A DNA stretch of 64,000 nucleotides from Pelagibius marinus (GTDB lineage: Bacteria; Pseudomonadota; Alphaproteobacteria; Kiloniellales; Kiloniellaceae), in contig NZ_JACSDK010000001.1 in assembly GCF_014925385.1 (NCBI RefSeq), positions 558,001 through 622,000 on the forward strand, written 5' to 3'. The notes under the pieces are model-generated. The model was not told where the DNA came from and made no database searches. It saw only the letters and a program-made list of their open reading frames with translations. Position numbers and translations under genes: made by a program. Shown piece by piece: positions 20,223 to 29,036 of the stretch; position 1 is the first letter of the stretch; each line of letters starts with the position of its first letter.

Positions 20223-21941
20223 ATGGCAACAGATATCGTGGTGCCCACCCTGGGCGAATCGGTCAGCGAGGCGACGGTCGCCCAATGGCTGAAGCAGCCG
20301 GGTGACGCCGTCGCCGTCGACGAACCCATCGTCGAGCTTGAAACCGACAAGGTGACCCTGGAGGTGAACGCCTCGACCGCCGGCGTGCTGGCCGAGGTGA
20401 TCGCCGGGGAGGGCGAGAACGTCGAGGTCGGCGCCCTGCTGGGCCGCATCGGCGAAGGCGAGGGCGCGGCGCCCCCTCCCCAGGAGAAAGCGTCGGCGGC
20501 GGACGCGCCCAAGGCCGCGGCCCCTAAGGAAGAACCCAAGCCGGCCGCCCCTGCCCCTGCCGCGGGGGGCGGCAACGGCCAGGCCATGGACCTGGTGGTG
20601 CCCACCCTGGGCGAGTCGGTCAGCGAGGCGACGGTCGCCAAGTGGCTGAAGCAGCCGGGCGAGGCCGCCGCTGCCGACGAGCCCCTCGTCGAGCTGGAAA
20701 CCGACAAGGTGACCCTGGAGGTCAACGCCCCGGCCGCCGGCGCGCTGCAGTCCATCGCCGCCGAGGAAGGCGCGACCGTGGAGGTCGGCGCCCTGCTCGG
20801 CGTCTTCTCCGCCGGCGCGGCTGCGCCCGCCGCCAAGACCGCAGCGCCCAAGTCCGCAGCGCCCAAGTCCGAAGCGCCCAAGTCCGAAGCGCCCAAGGCC
20901 GCGGCGCCCGCCGCCGGTGAGGCCAAGAAGCTCGATCCCGCCGCCGCGCCGCGCACCGGCGGCAAGATCACCAAGGCCGACCTCATGGCCTTCCTGGAAG
21001 GCGCGGCGGTCGGCGACCTCGGCCCCGCCGTGCGCAAGCTGGTGGAGGAGAACAACCTCGACCCGGCGGTGATCCCGGCGAGCGGCAAGGACGGCCGCCT
21101 GACCAAGGAAGACGTGATCAATTTCCTGGAGGGCAAGACCCAGCCGCTGGCGGCGCCGGCCCCGGCTCAAGCCAAGGCGCCGGCAGTTGCACCTGCAGCC
21201 CCCGCGCCCGCTGCGCCGGCGGCCCCTGCAGCTTCGGGCGTCAAGCGCGAGGAGCGGGTGCGCATGCCCAAGCTGCGCCAGACCATCGCGCGCCGTCTGA
21301 AGGAGGCGCAGAACACCGCGGCCATGCTCACCACCTTCAACGAGTGTGACATGAGCGCGGTCATGGCCCTGCGCAGCCAGTACAAGGACGCCTTCGAGAA
21401 GAAGCACGGCGTGAAGCTCGGCTTTTCCTCCTTCTTCACCAAGGCGGTGGTCGGCGCGCTGCAGGAACTGCCGGCGGTCAACGCGCGCATCGACGGCGAC
21501 GAGATCGTCTACAACCACTACTACGACATCGGCATGGCGGTCTCCACGCCCAACGGCCTGATGGTGCCGGTGGTGCGCGACTGCGATCAGAAGTCCTTCG
21601 CCGAGATCGAGAAGTCGCTGGGCGAGCTGGCCGCCAAAGGCCGCGAGGGCAAGATCTCCATGGACGAGATGACCGGCGGCACCTTCACCATCACCAACGG
21701 CGGTGTCTTCGGCTCCATGATGTCGACGCCGATCCTCAACATGCCGCAGTCCGCCATCCTGGGTCTGCACAAGATCCAGCAGCGCCCGGTGGCGGTGGAC
21801 GGCAAGGTCGAGATCCGCCCGATGATGTACCTGGCGCTGTCCTACGATCACCGCATCATCGACGGCCGCGAGGCCGTCACCTTCCTGGTGCGCGTCAAGG
21901 AAGCCATCGAGGATCCGCAGCGCCTGCTGATCGGCATGTAA
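20223..21941 (+). CDS. sucB: 2-oxoglutarate dehydrogenase E2 (dihydrolipoyl succinyltransferase) with two lipoyl domains
   Basis: Core of the 2-oxoglutarate dehydrogenase complex; transfers the succinyl group to CoA. At 572 residues it is about 150 longer than the usual SucB. Lipoyl domain 1 (residues 1-80, lipoyl Lys43 in ETDKVTLEV) and lipoyl domain 2 (122-200, Lys162) are near-identical, joined by Ala/Pro linkers including repeats of [10 protein letters not shown]. Next comes [16 protein letters not shown], which looks like the C-terminal half of an E3-binding domain, then a complete E3-binding domain ([34 protein letters not shown]). The catalytic domain ends with [13 protein letters not shown] (HxxxDG). 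Proteobacterial SucB normally has one lipoyl domain. Confidence 0.97.
   Translation: MATDIVVPTLGESVSEATVAQWLKQPGDAVAVDEPIVELETDKVTLEVNASTAGVLAEVIAGEGENVEVGALLGRIGEGEGAAPPPQEKASAADAPKAAAPKEEPKPAAPAPAAGGGNGQAMDLVVPTLGESVSEATVAKWLKQPGEAAAADEPLVELETDKVTLEVNAPAAGALQSIAAEEGATVEVGALLGVFSAGAAAPAAKTAAPKSAAPKSEAPKSEAPKAAAPAAGEAKKLDPAAAPRTGGKITKADLMAFLEGAAVGDLGPAVRKLVEENNLDPAVIPASGKDGRLTKEDVINFLEGKTQPLAAPAPAQAKAPAVAPAAPAPAAPAAPAASGVKREERVRMPKLRQTIARRLKEAQNTAAMLTTFNECDMSAVMALRSQYKDAFEKKHGVKLGFSSFFTKAVVGALQELPAVNARIDGDEIVYNHYYDIGMAVSTPNGLMVPVVRDCDQKSFAEIEKSLGELAAKGREGKISMDEMTGGTFTITNGGVFGSMMSTPILNMPQSAILGLHKIQQRPVAVDGKVEIRPMMYLALSYDHRIIDGREAVTFLVRVKEAIEDPQRLLIGM
20235..20718 (+). repeat. Duplicated lipoyl-domain coding segment in sucB
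   Basis: Nucleotides 20235-20361 recur at 20592-20718 with few differences; for example GTGGTGCCCACCCTGGGCGA and GAAACCGACAAGGTGACCCT are identical in both copies. The offset is 357 bp (119 codons). Similarity at DNA level, third positions included, points to a recent duplication or ongoing gene conversion. Confidence 0.85.
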
Positions 21942-22342
21942 TGGCCGACGACGGCGGCGCGAACGACGATGACAGCCTCAGCGGGTCGGAGAGCCGGCGC
22001 CTGGAGCGTCTGCTCGACCGCCAGGGCGAGGCCGACTACGAGCTGGACCTGACCGGCCTGGACCTGGCCCACGCCGTCGCCTCCGTCGACCGCATGGTGG
22101 AGCGTCAGCGCTTCCGCGACGTCGGCCGCTCGGTGCTGCTGCGCATCGACCCGGCGACCCCGGACAGCGGCGAAACCCTCTTCGGCCGCCTCGGCCGCCA
22201 CCTGCTGGACCTGAAGCGCCGCGGCCTGGTCGCCACCCTGGCCCCGCTCGATCCCGCCAAGGGCGCCGGCTTCAACCTCACCCTGCCGGCGGGCAAGGAA
22301 TCCGGGTCGCCCGAAGACGACGCGGGGCCGCGGCTCAACTGA
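21941..22342 (+). CDS. Small acidic protein coupled to sucB, possibly degenerate Smr-like
   Basis: A 133-residue protein whose ATG overlaps the sucB stop (TAATG). Charged N-terminal tail (residues 1-30), then YELDLTGLDLAHAVASVDRM, a helix-rich centre, GRSVLLRIDP, a helix with LGRHLLDLKRRG and a closing LVATLAPL. The order strand-helix-strand-helix-strand and the LDLxGLxLxxA motif recall the Smr domain, but the LDLHG histidine is Thr and the usual GxG stretch is absent, so nuclease activity is unlikely. Family assignment is only a suggestion; function unknown. Convergent with the following regulator gene (9 bp between stops). Confidence 0.7.
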   Translation: MADDGGANDDDSLSGSESRRLERLLDRQGEADYELDLTGLDLAHAVASVDRMVERQRFRDVGRSVLLRIDPATPDSGETLFGRLGRHLLDLKRRGLVATLAPLDPAKGAGFNLTLPAGKESGSPEDDAGPRLN

Positions 22343-22351
22343 GCCGCGGGT

Positions 22352-24343
22352 TCACTTTTCCGGAAAGCCGGCCTTGCGCATGCCCTCCCAGTAGGCGGGT
22401 GTGCTGTCGTGCAGGGAGGGTGGCAGGCTCTGGCGCATGAACTCGATGGTCACCCCGGGATAGTGACGCAGGAACTGGTTCATGGCCTCGGCGGACTTCT
22501 CCTTGTTGCCCAACTGCGCGTGGTAGGCCGCCAGCATGCGGTAGGCCCAGGTCACGCCGGGCCCCTCGCGTAGCCCCTGCTCGACCAGCCCTATCGCCTT
22601 TTCGTAGTGGCCTTGTTCCGCCTCGGCAATGGACAGGCCGAAATGCATGTTGAAGGTAAAGGGGTCGAAGGGGCTGAGGGCCAGCGCCCGCTTGTAGTTG
22701 GCGGTGGCGCTCGCGAAGTCCTTTGCGAAGAGCCTTTGCCAGCCCGCGCGCATCCAGCCCCAGGCGTTGTTGGGGTCGAGGGCGAGACTGCGCTCGATGA
22801 AGCCCTCGGCGCGCGCCAGATCCGAGGTGGTCATGCCGTAGGCGGCGCCGATGGCGGCCAGGGCCGTGGCGTGGTCCTGCACTTTCAGGGCGGCCTGCTC
22901 GGCCGCCGCGACGGCCTGAGCACGTTCGCGCGCCGGGTCGTCGGTCCAGAGGTAGCAAGCCTGCTGGGCATGGCACCAGGCTTTGAACGCGAGGGCCACG
23001 CCATAGTCCGGATCGCGCTCCAGCGCCCTGTCGAAGAGCTTCAGGGCCGTCAGATTGTCTTCCTTGCGGTGGGCCCAGAAGTGCGGCAGGGCCTGCAGCA
23101 TCAGGTCGTAGGCCTGCAGGTCCTCCGGCGGTGTCTGTTTTGCCCGTTCGATCTCCGAGGCGCGGATCGAGGGGTTGATGGCGCCGGCCACCTGGGAGGC
23201 GATGCGGTCCTGCAGGTCGAAGAGCTCCGAGCGGTTGTCCTCGTAGCGCTCCGACCACAGCTGCCGGCCGCTTTCCGTCTCCACCAGCTGCACGGTGATG
23301 CGCACCCGCTCGCCGCCGCGCCGCACGGTGCCTTCCACGGCATAGTCCACGCCCAGGTCGCGGCCGACCTCGCGCACGTCGACGAAGCGGCCCTTGTAGC
23401 TGTAGGCCGACTGGCGGGCGATAACGAAGAAATCCTTGATGCGCGACAGCGCGGAAGTGATCTCCTCCACCACGCCATCGGCGAAGAAGTCGCCCTCCTG
23501 GCCGCCCAGATCGTCGAAGGGCATGACCACCACACTCGGCTGGCCGTGGCGGTCGCTGGCGGCCTTGGCCGCGGCGGGTTCGGCGGGCGCCTCCGGCGCC
23601 GTCTGCCCGCCGGGACCTGCCGGCGGCGGAGCCCCATCGTCGAGCAGCGCCAGGGTGCGGGCCTCCGGCTCGACCCCCAGGTCGCGCAGGACCGCCTCGG
23701 CGCAGCGCTCCAGCTGGCGCCGGGCGGCGTTGGGCTGGCCCTCGGCCAGGCGCAGGCGGATGAGGGCGCGGTGGGCGGCTTCGGCCGCCGGGTCCTTGGC
23801 CAGCAGCCGGTTCGCCAGAGCCTCGCAGGCGGCCTGCTCGCTCTTTGACAGTCCGGCCTCTTCGCTCAAGCGCTCGGCGAGCTCCAGCGCCTCCTGGCGC
23901 AGCTGCGCGCGCTGTGCGGCCACGAGGTGCTCCAGGGATCCGCTGAGCGGGATGCCCTCCAGCAGCTCGCCGCTGTAGAGGCCAGCGGCCTCTGCCAGGG
24001 CGCCGCGCCCGCCCCCCCGTGCCAAGGCCTCGAAGCGGTGCAGGTCGATGAGTTCCGCCCCGCCGCTCAGCTTCACCGTGTCCTGTTCGGTTTCCACAGC
24101 GGCGCCGTCCAGCACCGCCGGCAAGGCCTTGCGGATCGCGGTCAGGGCCTGGCGCAGGCTGGACTTGCCCTGGCCTTCGGCGCGCTCCGGCCAGATCCAC
24201 TCCGCCAGGGCGTCGCGGGTCGCGCCCTTGTCGCCCAGCAGCGCCAGGACTGCCAGGACCAGGGCGGTCTTGCGGGTCGGCAGGGTAACGGCGTCGCCGG
24301 ACGGGGCGGTGACAGTGATGCCGCCGAAGAGGGCTAAGGGCAT
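22352..24343 (-). CDS. SARP/BTAD-type transcriptional regulator with TolB-like and TPR domains
   Basis: A 663-residue regulator. Residues 1-95 form an OmpR-like winged helix (ALFGGITVTAPSGDAVTLPT, SLRQALTAIRKALP). About 95-240 are a BTAD helical domain (LYSGELLEGIPLSGSLEHLV, EALANRLLAKDPAAEAAHRA). A Pro/Ala linker follows. About 268-400 are a TolB/FlgO-like domain (VVVMPFDDLGGQEGDFFADG, YAVEGTVRRGGERVRITVQL). The remainder is TPR-like helices. Such proteins occur in alphaproteobacteria, often beside or fused to adenylate cyclases, and probably sense a ligand through TPR/TolB. No ATPase or cyclase domain is present. Target genes unknown; the divergent DUF1127-like gene and the adjacent TCA genes are candidates by position only. 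Confidence 0.85.
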   Translation of the reverse strand: MPLALFGGITVTAPSGDAVTLPTRKTALVLAVLALLGDKGATRDALAEWIWPERAEGQGKSSLRQALTAIRKALPAVLDGAAVETEQDTVKLSGGAELIDLHRFEALARGGGRGALAEAAGLYSGELLEGIPLSGSLEHLVAAQRAQLRQEALELAERLSEEAGLSKSEQAACEALANRLLAKDPAAEAAHRALIRLRLAEGQPNAARRQLERCAEAVLRDLGVEPEARTLALLDDGAPPPAGPGGQTAPEAPAEPAAAKAASDRHGQPSVVVMPFDDLGGQEGDFFADGVVEEITSALSRIKDFFVIARQSAYSYKGRFVDVREVGRDLGVDYAVEGTVRRGGERVRITVQLVETESGRQLWSERYEDNRSELFDLQDRIASQVAGAINPSIRASEIERAKQTPPEDLQAYDLMLQALPHFWAHRKEDNLTALKLFDRALERDPDYGVALAFKAWCHAQQACYLWTDDPARERAQAVAAAEQAALKVQDHATALAAIGAAYGMTTSDLARAEGFIERSLALDPNNAWGWMRAGWQRLFAKDFASATANYKRALALSPFDPFTFNMHFGLSIAEAEQGHYEKAIGLVEQGLREGPGVTWAYRMLAAYHAQLGNKEKSAEAMNQFLRHYPGVTIEFMRQSLPPSLHDSTPAYWEGMRKAGFPEK

Positions 24344-24535
24344 GCGCGAGACCTTTGCAGATCCGGACTGGGGCGGCTGTTCAGGCTGATTTTACGCATA
24401 TTTCACGCTGCGGCCATGATTTTTCATCGGCCTTTCGCGCCGTGCAGCCCTTCCCTGAAACGCCTGGGGCCGATCTTTGGGCCAGTTCTTGAAACGTCGC
24501 CGAGAAGCACCGTCCCCGAACCCGGAGAGATCCCC

Positions 24536-24754
24536 ATGACCAGCACCGCGATCCACGCCCCCAGCCCCTGCCGGCCGGCCACGCCGACCACGATCTCCGA
24601 CTACCTGCTGCGCTACCTGCGCCGCGCGGGCACCCGGCGCGCCCTGGCCGGACTGACCCCGGAACAGCGGCGCGACGTCGGGATCGGCCCGGCCGAGGGC
24701 CCGGTCTACCAGGATGACCCCCGCACCATGATCCGCCTGATGTCCCTGCGCTGA
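24536..24754 (+). CDS. DUF1127-like small Arg-rich protein
   Basis: A 72-residue peptide with LLRYLRRAGTRRALAGLTPE followed by QRRDVGIGPAE, which resembles the DUF1127 pattern (an Arg-rich helix, then L(D/T)xxxLRDIG). Small DUF1127 proteins act in RNA turnover and phosphate or nitrogen responses in some alphaproteobacteria (known of the family). I start at 24536, preceded by GGAGAGA, rather than at 24416, which gives an unlikely extension. Divergent from the SARP-type regulator across 192 bp. Confidence 0.6.
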   Translation: MTSTAIHAPSPCRPATPTTISDYLLRYLRRAGTRRALAGLTPEQRRDVGIGPAEGPVYQDDPRTMIRLMSLR

Positions 24755-24792
24755 GCCGGCACCCCTTCCGGCCACCTGCCTGACTGCCGGGG

Positions 24793-24812
24793 CGCGCGCT
24801 TGAAGGCGCGCG
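24793..24812 (+). terminator. GC-rich hairpin after the DUF1127-like gene
   Basis: A 7-bp CGCGCGC/GCGCGCG stem with loop TTGAAG lies 38 bp after the stop, followed by a pyrimidine-rich stretch (TTCCGCGCTTCTATCTCTTC) rather than a pure U-tract. It is a plausible boundary before lpdA. Confidence 0.45.
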
Positions 24813-24969
24813 TTCCGCGCTTCTATCTCTTCCGCATCGCCCGCTCCGCCGAAGCCGCCTCACTGGCGAATGGCTGGCCTGCTTGCTGCAGTCTTGTTCC
24901 CCCGGGGCTGCTGCGGCATGTTGGGCGGAAATTCAGACCTCTTGTAGCGCGCCCGAGGAAGAGAAAATC

Positions 24970-26379
24970 ATGAGCGACAAGCAGTACGACCTGGTGGTGA
25001 TCGGCGGCGGTCCCGGCGGCTACGTGGCCGCGATCCGCGCCGCGCAGCTCGGCATGAAGACGGCCTGCGTCGAGGGGCGCGGGGCGCTGGGCGGCACCTG
25101 CCTCAATGTCGGCTGCATCCCCTCCAAGGCGCTGCTGCAGTCTTCCGAGAAGTACGCCGACGCGGCCAAGCACTTCGCCGAGCACGGCATCAAGGTGGAG
25201 GGCCTGGGCCTCGACGTCGCGGCGATGATGGAACGCAAGGACAAGGTCGTGCGGGGCTTGACCGGCGGCATCGAGCTGCTGTTCAAGAAGAACAAGGTCG
25301 ACTACGTGAAGGGCTGGGGCTCGATCCCCGCCGTGGGCAGCGTCAAGGTGAAGCTGGCCGACGGCGGCGAGGAGACCCTCGCGGCCAAGAAGATCCTCAT
25401 CGCCACCGGCTCCGAGTCCACGCCGCTGCCCGGTGTCGACACCGACGAGAAGCAGGTCGTCACCTCCACCGGCGCACTGGCGCTCGACAAGGTGCCGGGC
25501 CAGATGGTGGTGATCGGCGCCGGCGTCATCGGCCTGGAGATGGGCTCGGTATGGTCGCGCCTCGGTGCCGAGGTGACGGTGGTGGAATTCCTCGACCGCA
25601 TTCTGCCCGGCATGGACGGCGACATCGCCAAGCAGACCCAGCGCATCCTCGGCAAGCAGGGCCTGAAGTTCAAGCTGGGCACCAAGGTGACCGGCGCCAA
25701 GAACGGTAAGGCCGGCGTGACGCTGACGCTGGAACCGGCCAAGGGCGGCGACGCCGAAGAGCTGAAGGCCGACGTGGTGCTGGTGGCCATCGGGCGGCGG
25801 CCTTTCACCGAGGGACTGGGCCTGCAGGAACTGGGCGTCGCCATGGACAACCGCGGTGTCATCCAGGTCGACGGGAACTACCAGACCTCGGTCGAGGGCA
25901 TCTACGCCATCGGCGACTGCGTGCCCGGCCCCATGCTGGCGCATAAGGCCGAGGAGGACGGCGTGGTCGCGGTCGAGCGCATGACCGGCCAGAAGAGCCA
26001 CCTCGACTACAACCTGGTGCCGGGCGTGGTCTACACCTGGCCGGAGGTCGCCGGCGTCGGCAAGACCGAGGAGCAGCTGAAGGAAGCCGGCATCGACTAC
26101 AAGGTCGGCAAGTTCTCCTTCATGGCCAACAGCCGCGCCCGCGCAGTGGGCGACACCGACGGCGTGGTCAAGGTGCTGGCCGACAAGCGCACGGACAAGG
26201 TGCTGGGCGTGCACATCGTCGGCCCGCTGGCCGGCGACATCCTGGCCGAGTGCGTCACCATCATGGAGTTCGGCGGCTCGGCGGAGGACATCGCCCGCAC
26301 CTGCCACTCGCATCCCTCCATGGGCGAAGCGGTGAAGGAAGCCGCGCTGGCCGCCGACGGCCGCGCCATCCACTCCTGA
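24970..26379 (+). CDS. lpdA: Dihydrolipoyl dehydrogenase (E3)
   Basis: FAD enzyme that reoxidises the lipoyl groups of E2 with NAD+; shared by the 2-oxoglutarate dehydrogenase complex. 469 residues: YDLVVIGGGPGGYVAAIRAA (FAD), the redox disulfide in GGTCLNVGCIPSKALL, VVIGAGVIGLEMGSVWSRLG (NAD), GIYAIGDCVPGPMLAHKAEE, and the C-terminal catalytic HSHPSMGEAVKEAAL. I start at 24970 (MSDKQYD) because the longer frame from 24883 adds unrelated residues. It is separated from sucB by three genes but belongs to the same functional set. Confidence 0.98.
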   Translation: MSDKQYDLVVIGGGPGGYVAAIRAAQLGMKTACVEGRGALGGTCLNVGCIPSKALLQSSEKYADAAKHFAEHGIKVEGLGLDVAAMMERKDKVVRGLTGGIELLFKKNKVDYVKGWGSIPAVGSVKVKLADGGEETLAAKKILIATGSESTPLPGVDTDEKQVVTSTGALALDKVPGQMVVIGAGVIGLEMGSVWSRLGAEVTVVEFLDRILPGMDGDIAKQTQRILGKQGLKFKLGTKVTGAKNGKAGVTLTLEPAKGGDAEELKADVVLVAIGRRPFTEGLGLQELGVAMDNRGVIQVDGNYQTSVEGIYAIGDCVPGPMLAHKAEEDGVVAVERMTGQKSHLDYNLVPGVVYTWPEVAGVGKTEEQLKEAGIDYKVGKFSFMANSRARAVGDTDGVVKVLADKRTDKVLGVHIVGPLAGDILAECVTIMEFGGSAEDIARTCHSHPSMGEAVKEAALAADGRAIHS

Positions 26380-26486
26380 CGCGGCGGGCGCGGCCGGGCC
26401 CTAGGAATATCTGCGCCGGCGCTTGACTTGCCCGGCCGCCGCGACAGCTCACTTATGTTGGCTGCCGGACAGGAAGGGCGCGATCC

Positions 26487-27893
26487 ATGGCACGCAATGC
26501 TTTCATGCGCGACTGGGATCCGGAGGGCACGCGCCTTCCGATCAAGCTGGACTCCACCTCCAACGGTGAGTTTGCGCCGGTGCCGCTGGATGCCACCAAC
26601 CGGCTGGCGAACCGTCTTGCCCAAGAAGCCGCGGGGGAGAACGCCAGGCGGCGCGGACTCGGCCGCCGCAGCTTCATGGTCTCCGCCTGCGGTGCCGCCA
26701 GCACCCTGCTCGCCCACAACAGGGCCAACGCCGCCGCCGGCCGGACCGGCGGCTTTTTCGAACTGGAGGAGGTCGCCGCCGTCGATCCGGAGGCCGCCGC
26801 CGAGGGCCTGGAGGGCCGTGAGTTCGTCTTCGACGTCCAGGGGCATTTCGTCGGCCAGCACGGCCTGGGACGTACAGGGCTGGGCGACGCACAGCAGTTC
26901 ATCAAGGACATCTTCCTCGATTCCGACACCGACATGATGGTGTTGTCCTTCATTCCCTCGCGCCGGGAAAAGGAACTGCTGACCATCCAGGAGGCCGACG
27001 AAGCGCGGCGCATCATCGACGAGATGGAGGGCACCAAGCGATTGCTGATCCATGGCCGCGCCAATCCGAACCAGGAGGGCGACCTGGAGGGCATGGACGA
27101 ACTGGCAGAGAAGTGGGGCGTGGTCGCCTGGAAGTGCTACACCCAGTGGGGGCCGGACGGTCGCGGCTTCTTTCTGCACGATGAGGACACCGGCCTCAAA
27201 ATGATCGAGAAGGCGCGCGCGCTGGGGGTGAAGAACATCTGCGTGCACAAGGGGCTGCCTTTCGGGCAGAAGTCGTACCGCCACTCCCTAGCCAGCGACG
27301 TCGGCATCGTCGCCAGGATGTTTCCGGACGTGAATTTCCTGATCTACCACTCGGGCTTCATCGCCGGCCAGAAGGAGGGACCCTACGACCCGGGCCGCGG
27401 CGAGGGCGTTGACGAGCTTATCCGCTCGGTGGAGGAGAACGGGGTCGCGCGCAACAGCAACGTCTACGCGGAGCTGGGCAGCACCTGGCGCTATGCCTTG
27501 CGGGATCCAGAAATGGCGGCGCACATCATCGGCAAGCTGGTCAGGCACATCGGCGAGAAGAACGTGCTCTATGGTTCCGACTGCATCTGGTACGGCTCGC
27601 CCCAGGACCAGATTCAGGCTTTACGCAGTTTCCAGATCTCCGAAGAGTTCCAGGAGAGATACGGCTATCCGAAGATGACCCCGGAGTTGCGCGCCCGTAT
27701 CTTCGGCCTCAACGCGACCCGACCCTACGGCATCGACGTGGAAGAAGCGCTGCGGCGCGCCCGTCGCGATGCTATCGAGCGCCGCCGCAGCGCCTATCGC
27801 CAGCAGCCGAATCCGCACTACCTCACCTTTGGGCCCAGGACGCGGCGTGCCTTTCTCGCCAACCTCAGGGCACGCGGCGGCTCGCCGGTTTGA
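26487..27893 (+). CDS. Tat-exported amidohydrolase-family protein
   Basis: A 468-residue amidohydrolase (Amidohydrolase_2/ACMSD-like TIM barrel). Visible barrel motifs are FDVQGHFV after strand 1, ICVHKGLPFG, NFLIYHSGF and LYGSDCIWYG, giving three histidines and the Asp of a metal site. The first His of the usual HxH is Gln (Q-G-H). Residues 59-65 are a twin-arginine motif (GRRSFMV) followed by a weakly hydrophobic stretch ending ANAAA near residue 84, so periplasmic export is likely. The charged segment before it is unusually long at about 58 residues. Substrate unknown. The start follows GGAAGGG. Confidence 0.85.
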   Translation: MARNAFMRDWDPEGTRLPIKLDSTSNGEFAPVPLDATNRLANRLAQEAAGENARRRGLGRRSFMVSACGAASTLLAHNRANAAAGRTGGFFELEEVAAVDPEAAAEGLEGREFVFDVQGHFVGQHGLGRTGLGDAQQFIKDIFLDSDTDMMVLSFIPSRREKELLTIQEADEARRIIDEMEGTKRLLIHGRANPNQEGDLEGMDELAEKWGVVAWKCYTQWGPDGRGFFLHDEDTGLKMIEKARALGVKNICVHKGLPFGQKSYRHSLASDVGIVARMFPDVNFLIYHSGFIAGQKEGPYDPGRGEGVDELIRSVEENGVARNSNVYAELGSTWRYALRDPEMAAHIIGKLVRHIGEKNVLYGSDCIWYGSPQDQIQALRSFQISEEFQERYGYPKMTPELRARIFGLNATRPYGIDVEEALRRARRDAIERRRSAYRQQPNPHYLTFGPRTRRAFLANLRARGGSPV

Positions 27894-27987
27894 GCTGCCG
27901 GAGATATTGCCGCGTCTCGAACCGTTCTGCTCTTGCTCTGCTGGCCGTTCCGCAGCCCGCTCCCTGACCGATGGGCCGCGCGTTCCG

Positions 27988-28926
27988 TCAGGGTGTCTTC
28001 GTTGCACGACGGTAGGCGCCGGGCCCGATGCCGAAGGCCGCCTTGTAGCGCCGGGTGAAGGAGGGCAGGGAGGCATAGCCGCAGCGCGCGGCGATCTCCT
28101 GCGTCGACAGACCGCTCTCGCGCAGCAGGCGCCGGGCCTTCATCAGCCGCCAGCGGGTCAGGTAGGCGATGGGCGCCAGGCCGACGCGCCGGGCGAAGGC
28201 CGCGGCGAAGCGCGCCCGCGACATGCCCGCCAGCCTCGCCAGCTCCCCCACTGTCCAGTCCCGCGCCGCCTCGCGGTGCATGGCCGCCAGCGCTTTGGAG
28301 AGCTGCGGGTCGGCCAGGGCGGCGAGGTAGCCGGGCGCGGTTTCCGGTTCGGCGCCGCTCTGGCGCAGGGCCTGGATGAAGAGGACTTCCAGCAGGCGGC
28401 TGAGGATGGCCTGCATGCCCTCGCCGGCCAACTCGCTTTCCAGGCCCAGCAGGCGCAGCGCCGCCAGCGTCCAGGGCGCGGCCCCCAGGTCCTGCGGGCG
28501 CAGCACCATCATCGCCGGCAGGCTGGCGATCACCGGATGCTCGATGTCCTCGTCGAACTGACAGAAACCGCACAGCAGCTCCACCCGCCCGGCGCCCGCG
28601 CCGTGGCGCAGCAGGCCGGAGTCGTCCGGCGGCGCGGCGGCCAGCAGCTCGGCCAGGGGCAGCGCCGGGCGCGCCGGGTCGTCGGCCAGGACGTGGGCGC
28701 TGCCGTTGGGCAGGATCGCCAGGTCGCCTTCGCCCAGCTGCAGGGGCGTCTCCGCCGCCGGGCTGCGCAGCCAGCAGCTGCCGCGCCGCAGGTAGTGGAA
28801 GCGCACCAGCCGCCGCTCGGCCGGCACCTCCACCGCGAAGGGCCCGGCCAGGTCGGCGCGGAAATAGAGGTCGCTGGTCAGGCGCAGGCTGGCAAAGACC
28901 TCACTCAGCAGGTCTGGTTTATCCAC
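27988..28926 (-). CDS. AraC-family transcriptional regulator with cupin sensor domain
   Basis: 312 residues. An N-terminal cupin domain (residues 1-190: RLVRFHYLRRGSCWLR, LGEGDLAILPNGSAHVL) is followed by two helix-turn-helix motifs in the C-terminal 100 residues (WTVGELARLAGMSRARFAAA and STQEIAARCGYASLPSFTRR), the AraC/XylS arrangement. The cupin type is that of the AraC cupin_6-like sensors. It is divergent from a LysE-family exporter across 110 bp, so local control of that exporter is a reasonable inference. Confidence 0.92.
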   Translation of the reverse strand: MDKPDLLSEVFASLRLTSDLYFRADLAGPFAVEVPAERRLVRFHYLRRGSCWLRSPAAETPLQLGEGDLAILPNGSAHVLADDPARPALPLAELLAAAPPDDSGLLRHGAGAGRVELLCGFCQFDEDIEHPVIASLPAMMVLRPQDLGAAPWTLAALRLLGLESELAGEGMQAILSRLLEVLFIQALRQSGAEPETAPGYLAALADPQLSKALAAMHREAARDWTVGELARLAGMSRARFAAAFARRVGLAPIAYLTRWRLMKARRLLRESGLSTQEIAARCGYASLPSFTRRYKAAFGIGPGAYRRATKTP

Positions 28927-29036
28927 TTGTCCTCCCTTTGAGACGATTGGATAAGAAAGCCGGACCGGTGAACAGTTACGCAGGCGCCGCCTTGGGGCAA
29001 GCTTCGCGTTCCCCTGCCGCGGAGTGCGCGCTTCCG

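Noticed and set aside
20820-20905. Short DNA repeats of the type GCGCCCAAGTCC, resembling a repeat array
   Set aside because: They encode the [10 protein letters not shown] linker of SucB in frame and have no spacer structure, so this is not a CRISPR or satellite array.
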